Source: Ctenosaura bakeri (Eukaryota; Chordata; Lepidosauria; Squamata; Iguanidae). From it: a stretch of 64,000 bases of DNA. The position numbers and the translations under genes are program-made. Shown here piece after piece: positions 13,078-25,440 of this stretch. The stretch spans positions 62,001-126,000 of the forward strand of contig CAOLHI010002504.1 in the NCBI GenBank assembly GCA_948474755.1, given 5' to 3'. The first letter of the stretch is position 1. Each line of letters starts with the position of its first letter. The notes beneath the pieces are model-generated. The model saw only the letters and a program-made list of their open reading frames with translations. It searched no databases and was not told the DNA's origin.

Positions 13078-13245
13078 ATAGTCCAACCACTGTCCATCTA
13101 GCTCATAGCCACCTACATTGGTTGGCAGCAATATTTAAGGTCTTTCAGAAAGCAATCTTTCCTTGTTGAAGATGCTGGAGATTGAACCTGGGATCTTTTG
13201 GATGTGAATAGTGTTTTTCCTGCTGAGCTATGGTTCCCTCCTCAA
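13078..13245 (-). repeat. tRNA-derived SINE (second family)
   Basis: In reverse complement it contains the B-box-like CCCAGGTTCAATCTCCAGCA and an end region with ACCAATGTAGGTGGC. The same family occurs at 15340, 30597 and 59050. It is degenerate. Confidence 0.6.
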
Positions 13246-14126
13246 AATCTGCCACAGTGGCAGAATTCCTGGTGGTCAGATAGATGGCCTTTATGTTATG
13301 GAACTGGAGGCTGCAGACCCTGCACTTAATCCAGCCCCAAAAGATTTGCCATCAAGCCTTTGTAGGCTTCACAGGCAAACACCAAACTTGGAAAAGTTAC
13401 CCTTTGGAAGTACAGCTCCCAGAATCCTCCAGCTATTTCAAAATATCTTGTGGCTTGTGAAGAAGTCAATGAGGAATCATCTGGATCTCCTGCCCAAATA
13501 AAGTTCTTCAGCCCTTCTTTACAGGGAGGTTGAGTTCTCAAAAAATGGTACCCTGATACAGGGAGTCACCATTATGAATGGGTCAAGCATTTATACATAA
13601 TTATTCTTTCTTGGCATTTTAAGCATAACTCTTTGTCCAAATCTGATCTATAAAACAAAAATGGCCCGGCTCAGAAAAATTACAGTTTTTGAAATGTAAC
13701 TCCCAGAATCCTCCAGCCAACACAGTCAAAAATAGCTTTCTTAGGTCCTGAAAACTCAGTGAATTGTACATATTGCTCTTCCAAAGAAATGAATCTGAAC
13801 ATAATGATGCCTTTACAGTTTAGTCTGGCTATGACACTAGAGGTAATTGTATGTGTGTGTGTTTGTGTTTTAATGGTTTAATTATTTTTTTTCAGGTGAG
13901 AGTACTGCAAATATTTAAAATTTGATTGAAATTTTTGAGCACTTAGTTTAATTTCAGCACAGGGGAAGCGATAGGAAGCCAACCATCTGTGTTGCTTGGG
14001 ATCTTAAGCCAAGAGGCAAGCAGCCAATGAACAAAGCCACCAGTGAGGCCAACACCTCCTCACAACCTGCTGATTTGAGGGTTTGGGTACTGTATAAGCA
14101 ATGGCAAATTGACTGAGCAGCTTGGG
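13246..14126. other. No gene; two short conserved repeat scraps
   Basis: TCCCAGAATCCTCCAGC occurs at about 13418 and again at 13702. This suggests remnants of one DNA-transposon family. Otherwise the sequence is unique, with a TG run at about 13851-13870. Confidence 0.4.
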
Positions 14127-14275
14127 CCAGTGTTACTGTTGCCCAGTGAAAGAAGAGACAAGGCTCCTGTCCCTTTAATGGTTGTGTAGACAAAAGGAAT
14201 TTCAGTAAATGAAATTTCTTATTCTGTACAACCATTAAAGGGATGGTAGCCTTGTCCCTTCTTTCACTGGGCAAT
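14127..14275. mobile_element. Hairpin MITE with TTGCCCAGTGAAAG ends
   Basis: The two halves are near-perfect reverse complements: the left arm has TTGCCCAGTGAAAGAAG and TCCCTTTAATGGTTGTG, and the right arm has CAACCATTAAAGGGA and CTTCTTTCACTGGGCAA. The loop is only about 30 bp. Related elements lie at 14815 and 47237. The superfamily is unknown. Confidence 0.75.
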
Positions 14276-14814
14276 TCTAATCTGCATCTGGGTAGATGTG
14301 ATTAACTGGTCTGAAACTGATAATGTACTCTGTCTTGTTGGAAAAATTCCAGCATTCTCTCTCCCCCTGACCCGACAACTTGTTTTAGGGCAAATGTGGC
14401 TTAGATAATATAGAGTTTCTTTTCTTTTGCATGCCAAAACCTTCTCTCTTCTCACCTAAAGTCTCACCATTTGCCCTTGTGCTATTTAAATGAATGATCA
14501 TTAATATCTTTGGTGTTCAGATGAATAGATCATGTGACCCAGGATAATTCCTAGGGTCATCAGTCTTAAAAGACCTCCCCCCACCAGCTTCTCAGATATC
14601 TCTTCTTCTCCTCCATTTTTCTTCTTCCTTCTCTCCAACCATGCTTTGCATATCCATCAAGAAGATGGTGAGTTAAGAATGAAGCTACTATCTTACCTGA
14701 TCTATTCATTAGGTAGTTAGGATGTAGGTTCCCCAATACATATACAAATATAAAAGCTATTAGTAAACTAATACCCTGGGGGATTCTAACTCTCAACATG
14801 CCTATCTGTCAAGA
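14276..14814. other. No recognisable feature
   Basis: Unique sequence between two copies of the same hairpin family. I see nothing to annotate. Confidence 0.4.
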
Positions 14815-14990
14815 GTAAAGTTGCCAGACTGAAAAGTGCTCCTGTACCTTTAACGATAGTGCAGAAAAGAGAATTTCATGTTGCCATACAACCAAGTAAC
14901 AAGCAGCACCTGCTGAAATTCACCCTTCTGCACAACCATAACTGGTACAGGGGTCATTTCCTGTTTTCACTCTGGTAACTCTAGTCAGGG
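14815..14990. mobile_element. Hairpin MITE, same family as 14127, diverged
   Basis: It contains TTGCCAGACTGAAAAGTGCT at the left and TGTTTTCACTCTGGTAACT at the right, with internal CTGTACCTTTAACGATAGTG and its partial complement. It is more diverged than the neighbouring copy. Confidence 0.6.
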
Positions 14991-15339
14991 TTCAGAAGTC
15001 ATTATCTTTTAATTGCTTCCAACACCAAAACTTCTCTAGCTAGTACAATCATGCTAGCTGGGGGATTCTGGAAGCTGTAGTCCAAGAAACAAACTTTCTC
15101 TTGGCTCTGGGAGAAAAAAAATTATAACCAGAAATTCAAGAGTTACTGCCCATCACATGCTTAGGAAAAAAAAGCATTCCTTATTGTGATTATATGCACC
15201 ATACTAGTTCTTGTAAGATTTATCCCGCATCTGCAAACTGTCACTTTCCTGTTCTACAAGAGCTGTGGAGCAAAATGAATAGCTAGATGGCGGACTCAAA
15301 GCAGAAAGGTTAAGTAAGAGGAGAAGCTGTAAATCAGTG

Positions 15340-15485
15340 ATTGGGTGGATGCTTTGCATGCAAAAGGTCACAGGTTTAATCAATGGCAGCACCGGGAAGG
15401 ATGGAGAAAGACTCCTGTTTGAAACTGAATTGAACTATAAGGCTCAATGGCCTGATTTAGTGTAAGGTACCTCTGTCTGTTTCTA
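15340..15485 (+). repeat. tRNA-derived SINE (second family)
   Basis: It contains GCTTTGCATGCAAAAGGTCA, then CAGGTTTAATCAATGGCAGC (a degenerate B box), then TTAGTGTAAGGTACCTCTGT. This matches the family at 13078 in the opposite orientation. Confidence 0.65.
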
Positions 15486-15743
15486 ACTGAAAAGATAATG
15501 ATTGACTATTGACTAAAGGTGATATACATAATGTGCATGGCTATAATGAACCTTTGCCTTGAATCCCTTGAATCGTTTCAGTATGTTGGAGGAGAAGCTT
15601 TGGCCTCAAGTCTCCAAGATCTTCCCCTTTGCATTGGGAAGGGATCTCCCCCACCCAGCTCATCCATTCACCTAGCATGGTGAGGAAGGTATATATTTCT
15701 AACAAGCAATAACGTGAGGATCTTCTGCCCCTCTTCACCACTG

Positions 15744-15850
15744 AATCATAGAATCAGAACTGGAAGTGTAGGAAGGAGTTGCAAGGGCCACCTAGTCCAA
15801 CTCCCTGCCATGCAGCAATACACAACTAAAGCACTTCTGAAAGATGCCCA
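15744..15850 (-). mobile_element. CR1 LINE extreme 3' end
   Basis: It starts with ATCATAGAATCAGAACTGGAA and continues through GGGCCACCTAGTCCAACTCC, the reverse complement of the CR1 3' terminus as at 6361. Only about 100 bp remain. Confidence 0.7.
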
Positions 15851-16009
15851 TCCATCCTGAGAATACGTAACCACAACAAGGAAGAAAAACTTGACACAAC
15901 TTCTAATCTATCTTTGTTGTCCTTCTGTGAAAGGAAATGCAGTTCTTTATCTGTAAAATGGGAATCTTAACTATCTTCTTCACAGGAGTCTTATGTTGGA
16001 TTAATCCAA

Positions 16010-16392
16010 GGCTATTTCCACGCTACAGCCCCATCCTCGCATGTGGACACATTAAAGCTGGTCTGTGACACATGCTGTTGCATGACATCATTGTGGTCCC
16101 ACCCCTGTTGCATCCCCAGCTATCATGATCATGTGTTATACTATTACTGGAAAAAATTGGTTGGGGCCATGCAGAAAAGGCAGAAGCACTATGAAGCACT
16201 TCCTTTCTCAGTACAGTGTTGGAAGAGGCCAGTTGTACTGCGGAAGGAAGGAGTGTGCCCCATATACCACGCATTCACCAGCAGCTGGCTGGATGTGGAG
16301 GGGTGTGATCAGGGCACGCTCCCACCTTGGCAAAGGCACTGCTGGGATGACACTGGGACATCACAGGATGCAGGTAAGGTGCGGAAAGGGCC
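16010..16392. mobile_element. Harbinger-like MITE, degenerate
   Basis: The left end GGCTATTTCCACGC and the right end GTGCGGAAAGGGCC are imperfect inverted repeats of the GGCCMTTTCCGCAC type. The element is flanked by CAA on both sides (16007-16009, 16393-16395), a 3-bp target duplication. The interior open frames are not protein-like. It probably belongs to the 19807/23139 group. Confidence 0.7.
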
Positions 16393-16573
16393 CAAGTTAA
16401 AGGAGGAAGTCCTGTACGATGGAGGTGGATTCTATCTTACTGGTCTGAATCTCATTCCTCTCTGATGCTTGCCAGCCTATTGGACATTTTTAGGAAAGAA
16501 CCTTTCAAGGCTGGAGAGACCACATTGGCACACCTTCCCCCACTAGGAGCCACATATATTCATGTCTGCACAA

Positions 16574-16912
16574 AATCTCTTACTTTCTAAATTCTTCCAG
16601 AAGTACCATTTGACTTAAAAACAAGGTGTATGCTTCTCAAATATTGTTTCAGTGTGAGACTACATGACCTTTTTTCCTGTTACTGCTGCACGACTAAAAG
16701 TCAAAATGTTCTGCAAAAAACGGGAATGCTATGGCTGCATTTGGCCTGTGTACTCTCTCACTTTCTAAATGCTTCCAGAAGTACCATTCAACTTAAGAAC
16801 AGTGATGCTTGTATATCTTGTTTTAATGTGAAAGTGCAGTGGTCTTTTGTTGCTGCTGTATCTCTGAAATTCAAAATGAGCTGCAAAAATTGGGAGAGCT
16901 GAGACTGCATGG
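16574..16912 (+). repeat. Diverged tandem duplication, about 178-bp period
   Basis: Unit one starts near 16574 and unit two near 16752. Both contain CTTTCTAAAT, CTTCCAGAAGTACCATT and a later GCAAAAA-N-GGGA block in the same order at an offset of 178 bp. The copies differ at many positions, so the duplication is old. Confidence 0.7.
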
Positions 16913-19806
16913 GGCCCAGGCTTGCTCACCACAGTTTTGCCCACCTCTTTGAGTCCATCAAAATACTGTACTGAAGGCCATTTTGCACTACATCACACCA
17001 TGGCTGGAGTCCTGTTTCAGGCATATGACCTTTTTCAGAATTGCCCAAGGAAGTATTCATAATTTATCTAACTCCCACCCTTCAGGTAGCTTTTAAAAAC
17101 TGAAGTATGTTGCCATGGTCATTTACTGGTGTGTGTGTGGAGGAGAGGTAGCCAGGTGACATCTGGAACTAGCTTCAGTTTTGCATCTGGGAGAAGAAAA
17201 CTGACCTTGCCCTCCACTGTGCCACTGAAGATCAGGAGGACAACTCAAGTTTTCTTCTCCTAGCTGCAAAGTGTGGCTAAGGGATGCCTGGTTGTCTCCC
17301 CCTTCTGTGGCAGAATGCTCCAGCTACAGAAAGATTTCTTTCTGGGAAGGGAAGGGATGTGGAACTGTGGGGGCTCTGCCTGCTCAGTGTAGGACTATGG
17401 CCACAATATCCAGAAAAGCAATGTAATGTAGGAGGTAAAAATATGATTTGGGAAGCTCTTGCATGAAAGCTCAGCTCAACCTGATGTCCCTTGCTGGCTG
17501 GGGACAAGCCACTTTCATGCAAGCCTTTGTCCTCATTTACAATATACAATATACAATTATTCCTGCCTACCTTACAAGGGTGTTATGAAGATTAGGGAGG
17601 AATGTATGAGAAAATGCTCTGGACATGCTAAATGTGAAAAACATTATAATTATATGCAATCTGCTGCAATGCCCTTGAGGAAGAAAACTCCTGAGGTTGG
17701 AGCCCTGATTGGTTCCGAAATGGATCTGCTTACTTTAATGTTTGCTTTCATTTTCCTATCTTGTTCAATCAGTTCCCCTCATTTGTTCCATCATGTGTGC
17801 AGTATTAAAATATCCCTTCTCTCCTTTGTATTTGCACCCTAGAGCTCTGGCACAACATTTATAACAAACCAATTAAAACCAACTGCCTGCAGATTGGCAA
17901 CATGACATATCATTTCCCTTCAGAATATTACCGCATGCCCCGTGGCAGGCAACAAAGCGTATCTCGGTGTGCAGTTCTTTCCCTTAATAATATGCCAAAA
18001 AACCTTCACTAAGGAGTGTGTTTTGTATTAGGGGCTGCTTTTGTGCATTTTCCCCTTCTCACAGTAGGCTGGGAGTTCTGCATTTAAAACAAACAAACAA
18101 ACTTTGTGGACTTGTTGTAAATCATACATTTCATCCCCAAAAGTTTGCTTCCATCCCTATTGCTCTATTTATAACTATTGCCATAGCAGAGCTGTGGATA
18201 AAGGCAAGATTATCATCTGTCTGCAAAAAATAGAAGGTCCTTTATATGAAAGAAGGAAAATATCTATTCCAAGTCAGCCACAGAGAGTTGGAAGATTGTA
18301 ATAGATAATGTAGTTTAATAATTCCTATGGTATCTTTCAGAAAACAAAGCCCTTAGAATTTCTGCTTACGTTTGAAATGATCCTGTGAAATTGATTAAAC
18401 GGCGAGAATAATCAGAGTTGCTAGGTCAAGACAACTGCAGGACCTCAGATTTCAGAATCAGAATGAGATCTAGGGATGAATGCCATGGGATGCCAGAGGA
18501 GACTGTCCCCTGGTTATGGTACCAGGATGGTATTATTGAGGCCAGCTCCTTGTGCTGTCATTAAGCATAATACATTAAGCATCAACCACAGCTATACAGC
18601 ATATGCCACTGAAATAAAAAACCATCAAGGCCAAGATCCTGCACAGGCTGATTCAGCTACAATGATGGAGATCTATTGTTGCAGGCATGTCTGCAGATGC
18701 TACCCCCTGCCCTGACCAAAAGTTGTCTCTTAAACCAGGCAATGGCCAAACAAAAGCGTTTTCAAAGACATTGCATATCAGGGAGATGGGCAATGATATC
18801 TGCAACACTCTCTTGGTCATGGGGCACATTGAGACTGGTAGCTTGGAGTAATACAGAAACAGGTTTTCTCAAAGTATCCTGCGACTAGGAGAGCACTGCA
18901 GTCACCATTTCTCAGCACCCTGATCTTCAGCTCCTCAGAAACCCTTCAGTTGGAGTGTTGCCTTGCTTAAGAGGAAGAATACAAATACAAAAAATTGAAT
19001 ATGAATATGAAAAAGTTGAATTGAAAATCTGATTTATAATCTTGTAAATATTGAAAAGGATGTCAGCTCAGGTCTAACAAATTAAGAATACACACACACA
19101 CTTTTCAAGGAAGTGCTCTCCTGCTGAGATTCCTCTCATCCTGAGTGCCAGAAAATAAGGTTTAGGCCTTGACATCTGGGAAGCCTACTGAACAATGATT
19201 TGACTGTGAGGTCTCCATATATCTTCAGTGATGTCTTCATTGCCACAAAATCATACCATTTACAGCCCTGGTTATTCCATTAGCCAGAGTGAGGCAGCTA
19301 CCTTAAGGCAGCAGGAAACAGAAGGGACTGGAAATGATTCGTTATTTGATTTACTCATATTATGTTTTATTGTCAAGGATGGGAAAGATACTTGTGCTAT
19401 ATCTTCTGCTTCATTTGCTCAAAAGACTTGCCTCAGTTTAGGAACTATGTACCTTGGCCTGAGTGATGAGGAATACTATTTGCCACTTGGTCTCAAGCAG
19501 TAGAAAGGTTTGGGCTGGCCCTATGTCCAGACATAGACCTGAAGCTTATTGTTTAGATCCAAGTAGAGCAGGCCCATTGAATCAAATGCTGAATAGTAAG
19601 TCAACATTGATTCAATGGATCTACTGTAGTTGGGACTAACAACAGAATTTAGGCCATGACAATTAGGTATTACATCTGAAAATATTTAAATTGTAGCTAG
19701 TGGTTGACTACAAGCCAGAAAGTGCAACCATGGTTTGAGGAGGGGTTCTGACCAAAATTATTGTGGGCTATTGCGTAACTGTTAAATTTGTACCAAGCAA
19801 GTCAGT
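16913..19806. other. No gene; includes a repeat-free stretch near 17850-18250
   Basis: No coding exon is recognisable. The part around 17850-18250 is complex, repeat-free and evenly composed, a possible conserved non-coding block. The rest is ordinary AT-rich sequence with short CA and AAAC runs. Confidence 0.35.
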
Positions 19807-20227
19807 TTCCCTTTCCGCACCTTACCTTTTTCCGGCGCTGGGGTATAGGGACTATGCGAACAGCCTCTGGTGAGAGGCTCTCGTGTCCCTGCTGCTTCCG
19901 CTCCGCACGAGCTGCCTGCTCGAGCGAGAGCCCCACCTCTTCCTTCTGCAGTGCAGCCTGGGACTTTCCCAGGCTGCGCTGGGGCAGGAGGCGTGACCAG
20001 CGTGGCTCTGGAGGCTCCGCATGGCAGGTAAGTGCGTGCTGGGCCTGGGAGCAATGTGCGATCATGCACCATTTTCAGCTTCCAGTCAAAAATGAAAAGG
20101 TGTGCAATCAGCGCCTGCTGGCCCCTGGAGCGTCGCAAGATTGTGAGTGTGTCGTGCAGATCGCTTCTCACAATCGCATAACTCTCCAAGCACCCTTTTG
20201 CATGGCAAATGCCATACAGAAAGGGCC
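19807..20227. mobile_element. GC-rich Harbinger-like MITE (family B)
   Basis: About 421 bp, with ends CCCTTTCCGCACC and AGAAAGGGCC. It shares its whole body with 23139-23555 and, in reverse orientation, with the element split at 35540/44103. It contains the palindromic block CATTTTCAGCTTCCAGTC (20070-20094), also found near the left end of the autonomous Harbinger. The left end is mutated and the flanking triplets (AGT/TAG) do not match. Confidence 0.8.
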
Positions 20228-20347
20228 TAGTTGGGGCTACTTCAGCTCCCTGTAGTTGCAATGTGATCTACAGATGGAATGATCTAGACATGGGCTCTGA
20301 GGCAAACAGGCTAAAACAGAATTTTACTGTACATATTAGATCATAAT

Positions 20348-20467
20348 CAGAGCTGGGCAAACTGACTTTTTAAAAATTGCAACTCCCCTAGTCATCCAGC
20401 CAGTATGACCATGCTGGATGGGGTATTCTGGGATTTGTAGTCCAAGAAGTCATTTTTCCAAGTTCTG
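20348..20467. mobile_element. hAT-like MITE, degenerate
   Basis: CAGAGCTGGGCAAACT at the left resembles the reverse complement of the right edge (TTTTTCCAAGTTCTG). The interior TGGGATTTGTAGTCCAAGAA is a common squamate repeat motif. No clear 8-bp duplication remains. Confidence 0.5.
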
Positions 20468-23138
20468 GCTAAGGAAGTATCTCATGCTTAAAGATTATTC
20501 CTCCACTAGTCCAATGGATTTCTTGCTTTGTAAGTTCTGAATGTTCATATCTCATAGGTAAAAACAATCTTGGCTTCCCTATAAGGCCAGTGAAATTACT
20601 ATGTTTATTCACATGTGATTTTACTTGTCATCTCTTCCTCCCCATCTGTGACATCATTCAGGTGTCTGACTTCCAAAAATATCATGAGCCATATTTTTGC
20701 AAATGGAGACAGAGTGGATGGATACCTTTTGGGAACAGAATTATTTCTCTTTCCTTGTGGGATGTCAGCTGAGCCAAAAACAGGCCATTCATCATTTAAT
20801 TATTATGAAACAAGCTATAACTGGGGAATACTGTTATCTTTTTATAGTGCTACCTTTTCACTTAGTAAACCACAGCTTACTCACTTCATCCCTGTTTTAG
20901 AACTTTGTAGTTTGTGTAAGGAATCTGAAGCAGCTTTCTTTGTTTAACTGGTTTTTATGGCCAGGATTATTTTGACAATATATTCTGGTGTAACCTCACC
21001 TTATGATAGTGTAAATTCTTGTTAAAAATGCTTCTTGCCCCACATATGGACTTACTCCTATCAGTGGCCAAGAGGTAGAGCTACATGTAGGAGTTGTTGG
21101 GATGCTTTTATACACCCAAAGAAGGATGCATTACTCTTGTTCTCTGGACCTGTAATGTTGATGTACTGGTGGAGATTTCTGTTCCATGACTGCTTGAAAA
21201 TGATCTTGGCTAGACCTGGATTTTTAAATATTCTAGTTGATATTCTAATGCTCTAGTTGATAGAACCTTGAGAAACTACTGAATTGATTAACTGACTTAT
21301 TGTTTTCAACTGAAGGAAACAGTTTAGGGATTAAGGAGAGCTTTATTTGTACTTTGATGCCATTAATAAATAAATTAATTTAAGTAACAAGTTACTGTAC
21401 CACTTTTCAATTCACAATGCCCAAAGCAGTTGGCAATATTGCATGTTAAAAACTACAAAAAGTCAATAAAGCAACAATTAAAAATTTGATTAAATTCACT
21501 AAAGCTCTTTAAAATCACTAAATCACCAGAGGTCTGGGGAAAATATATTATTTCTGTTTTATTCATTTATTTAAGTATTTTTTTTTATTGTCTCCCAGGT
21601 CGCTAGAGCTCCTGAGGGAATAAAAAGGGGTAAAACAAGTAAAAACATTATTTAAATTTTGACTAAAACCACTTTTAAAAACATCTTTAAAAACACATAC
21701 ATAAACACACACATCTTGACTCTAAGGTTAGTGAAGGATTCTGAAACAAATTAACTCATGAAATTGATTGGAGCCTCTAATTCTTAATTTGAAGAAATTA
21801 AGATATGTTTAAATTGAAGCATATAACACTTAGTGATTCACAGCTGGGAATGAGTGGCTTTGAGGAGACAGATGAGCAAATTGAGAACATACCTCTATGG
21901 TCAAGTTGTGCCAGTGGCTGGTAATGTCAGCCTTGCATTGGTACGCAGCAAGGTAAAAAGAAAACAAAAAAAAAAAGATGTGAGACAACAAAATGGGTAT
22001 TCACACCATCAGCAGCCAGAATAAAACCAACACCACTCACCAATCACAGAGCTTCACACTAATTGTATCTCAGCATCCCACATAAATTGAACGCAACATC
22101 AATCAGTATGTGGTAATATAACAATGACTCCATGATGTCACATGATCTAATACTTTGTACATGCAGGATGTTGTCAAGTATGGTTGCAAAGAGTTAGGTG
22201 ACAGCAGAGAAGTGTCTGCCATGCAGCCTGCCCCACACCTGGTAAGCTATCTTGATGCCTTCAGGGATACTGAAGGATACTATTTTATGACCAATGTGGA
22301 AGTCCTGGCTGGTTTGACTGCCTATGTGGAATGTGCCATCTTTTCCTTCATCTCTGTTACCCCAAAATGTGAGTGACTCAGGGGTTCACCTGCAATGCCA
22401 GTACCTACATGACATGGTGGGGAATATTAGCTCAAAGAAGAGGCCTGAGAGAGAGGGGAAACCTTATGAGATCTCTTACTTCTATGACTACTGGTACTTG
22501 TGCAGAGAAGAATCAGCTGGAAATCCAAAGGAAAGATTATTTGTCTTATTGGGGGAATTATTATCACACACACACAAGATCCAAGCAGTCACACAATCGC
22601 AAAAGGCTAACTGAAGGAAAAGGGAGGAAAGTTTTGGATAGCGAGATTTTTAGACCAAAGAGGGTGATATTTACCAATCCAGAAGATCAGCAAAGAAGCA
22701 ATGTGGCTTAGACGCAAAGTCTAAGAACAGTACACAAATGGGAATCAGAGCAGCAGAATGGCAACCAGCAAATTGGTTACTGTGAGTTGACTGGCCAAAA
22801 ACTGGGGTTTAAATACTCTTTTTCTTCCTGGAGGGCTAAAGTGCTAATGGCTCTCTGGTAGAATAAACAATGGAGTCAGGAGAGTGGACAATGGGTTCCA
22901 GAACAGACTAATGGTCTGAGCATTAGGTGACAAAGGGCTAATGGTAATCCTGATAGGTCTTTAAGTGCTGGATAGGTGTGGAGACAAAAGGGAAGGCTGC
23001 TTGGTCAGAGGGTGAGAAGCTAAGACAATCAACTGTCCCGTGGGAACATCTCAGACACTATTGTTTTGTAAATGTTGAGACATCAGAGGCTACCTTAAGT
23101 TCATTATCAATGGAGTTTCCTGGTAATTTCCTGACTAT
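20468..23138. other. No gene; AT-rich with possible old LINE tail
   Basis: No exon is recognisable. The stretch at about 21360-21720 (AATAAATAAATT, then CAATGCCCAAAGCAGTTGGC) may be an eroded LINE 3' end. The remainder appears unique. Confidence 0.35.
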
Positions 23139-23555
23139 GGCCCTTTCCGCACCTTACCTTTTTCCAGCGCTGGGGTGCGGGGTTTGCATGACTAGCCTCT
23201 GGCGAGAGGCTCTCTCATCCCTGCTTCTTCAGCTCCGCACGAGCTGTCTGCTTGTGCAAGAGCCCCACCCCTTCCTTCTGCAGCGAAGCCTGGGACTTTC
23301 CCAGGCTGTGCTGGGGCAGGAAGTGTGACCAGCACGGTTCCGGAGGCCCCATACGCCAGGTAAGTGCACACGGGGCCCAGAAGGAATGTGAGATCATGCA
23401 CCATTTTCAGCTTCCAGCCAAAAAAAGGTGCGTGCTTGGCACCTGCTGGCCCCTGGAGCATTGCATGATTGTGAGTGTGTCGTTCAGATCGCTCCTCACA
23501 ATCGTGCAATGCTCCAGGTGCCCTTTCGCATGGCAAATGCCGTGCGAAAAGGGCC
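23139..23555. mobile_element. GC-rich Harbinger-like MITE (family B)
   Basis: It starts GGCCCTTTCCGCACC and ends GTGCGAAAAGGGCC, about 417 bp. The right end also holds a small inner hairpin (GCATGGCAAATGCCGTGC). The body aligns over its length with 19807-20227. Flanks are TAT on the left and TAC on the right. The end GTGCGAAAAGGGCC is identical to the right end of the autonomous element at 44089-44102. Confidence 0.88.
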
Positions 23556-24319
23556 TACGACTTGGCTATGCCTTGAGATCTCTTCTGACCTGATTTTGCA
23601 ATGCATGTGTATGACTAGCTTTTCCTCTTAGCCAGCATGGCCATGCAGTCATCGCAGGATATAGTTTATATTTATGCCAGTTAAATCACATCAAAGCATA
23701 GGGGTGTATGACCTACTAACATCTCAGGCAGCTCAATGTCTTCTCTATGCACAAGCCCTCTCTTTGTCAAAAAACTGAAATTCTGGCAGCTTGCAGAGCA
23801 GTGAGCTACTAGCAACCAATCGTCATGTAAACAGCGCCTAAGTGTGAAGGAAGAATGGACATTTCTGTCTTGACAGCCAGACACTTCCATAGCCTAGTAG
23901 AAGTGTCTTTATACAAACTGATTTTATCCTTATTTAGAGGCAAACAATGATCCTCTCCATTAAAGACATTATGGATTTTCAAGTAGTTCTTAACAATTCT
24001 TTGTGTTCTCAAAGCACAAGCAAAAATGTATTATTTTCAATTTATTAGGAATGGTCCCAGCATTGCCAGAAGAAATTCAGGAGCTAATTGGCTAAAAGCA
24101 AGGGCTCCCAAATATAAAGGATGTTTGGAAAGAATGCAACAAATAGATAAAATGACAACGTTGACAAATTGTATACGAACTAGGGAAGGATGTCAACTAG
24201 ATAACAGATTTATAGAACACTGGTTACTTGGATCATTTTACAATGAAAAATGGAATGAGAACATTCTATGTCTGGCTTGGTCTCTTGGAAATTGTTTGTT
24301 ACGTGCCTTCATTTCTGAC
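23556..24319. other. No recognisable feature
   Basis: AT-rich sequence. A 129-aa open frame at 24026-24415 has no family signature that I recognise, and it runs into the adjoining SINE. I treat it as chance. Confidence 0.4.
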
Positions 24320-24525
24320 CTAGTTGACAGTAAGGTGACTGTTTCAAGGGGTTTTCTTGGCAAGAATTATTCAGAGGGGATTTTCCATTGCCTTTGTCTA
24401 AGGCTGAATGTGTAAGACTTGCCTAAGGTCACCAGTCGGTTTCCATGACTGAATGGGGATTCAGACCCTGATCTCCTGGAGTCCTAATCCAACACTGAGA
24501 CCACAATGCTACACTGGCTCTCATG
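24320..24525 (-). repeat. MIR-like tRNA-derived SINE
   Basis: In reverse complement, from 5' to 3': a tRNA-like head with GACTCCAGGAGATCAGGGTC, the core CTTAGGCAAGTC, and a tail with TTGCCAAGAAAACCCC. The order matches the copies at 27412 and 54000. Confidence 0.75.
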
Positions 24526-24612
24526 GGAGTTATTAGTGGTTCATTTTTCTTCCTCTCAAGCTTCCTTAAGATAAATTGAACTGAAATAGTTTGCTTATAA
24601 TCTTTTGGTATA

Positions 24613-25063
24613 CAGTTGGCCCTCCCCAGTTGGCTAGAGATGTGGGACCCTCACAAAAATGGAAAAATCACAAATATCAAAATGTGTGTGTGTGTCTGTG
24701 GGAAAGGGGACGACGTATGGAAGGGAGAGCGGGCACCCAGGGGTCAAACCAGGTTAGGTAAAGGAGAAGGTCAGCATGATAGCTTTGTACTTTCTCTCAC
24801 TCATCTCCTTCCTTGGTTGTGTGGGGAGCTTGTGATGTTGAGAAATTGGGTTGTGAGTCATATTCATCTGGCCAGTCAGTGGCTCCTAGACAAGGAGGAC
24901 CAGAGGCTGGTTTTTTTAAAAGAGCTGCATGACCTGATCAGAGCTGCCAAGAGAGAAGGTTCCCCTGGAAAAGGAGGACCTGAGTTGCAGCAGCTGGGGT
25001 TGAAGAAACACTCAAATAGTCAAATCCATGAAAGCAAAACCCTCAAAGGTGGAGAGCTGACTG
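24613..25063. mobile_element. Tigger-like non-autonomous element
   Basis: The left end CAGTTGGCCCTCCCC and the right end GGTGGAGAGCTGACTG are inverted repeats. TA flanks both sides (24611-24612, 25064-25065), as expected for the pogo/Tigger branch of Tc1-mariner. The interior matches 62253-62721 and 7305-7804. The 172-aa open frame across it is spurious. Confidence 0.82.
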
Positions 25064-25324
25064 TAATTTACAAAATGCTTTCTATTTTTTGTGGCAACAA
25101 TTTCTCATTCTCAAACAGAGAAACAGAGTTATAATGCTCTCGTTTCTCTCTCTCTCTGTGGTTAGAGTTATTTCTTTCCTCCATTAGACCCTTAGCTCTT
25201 TTTTTTTGTCTATTTGGTTTTTTTAAAAGGGAATTCATGTCTTTTGTTCTTTGTATAGAGCTATTTATTGTCTTTACCTTCACTTCCTGACTTTCCAGGC
25301 TGGCTTTCATGGGACTACATTATT

Positions 25325-25440
25325 CCTTCCCTCTTCTGAACAGTCCTGTCAGATAGGTTAGGTTGAGATCCAGTAACATGCCCAAGGCTATCTACCAAGT
25401 TTCATAACTCAGCAGCAATTTGAACCTAGATAGTAGGGGT
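25325..25440 (-). repeat. MIR-like SINE, eroded
   Basis: It contains GTAACATGCCCAAGG and AACTCAGCAGCAATTTGAACC, the reverse complement of the SINE core and B-box region. It is strongly diverged. Confidence 0.5.

Noticed and set aside
24026..24415. 129-residue frame in AT-rich DNA
   Set aside because: No family resemblance, and its C-terminal part is SINE sequence.
24616..25134. 172-residue frame
   Set aside because: It runs through the Tigger-like non-autonomous element and past its right end, with no transposase motif.
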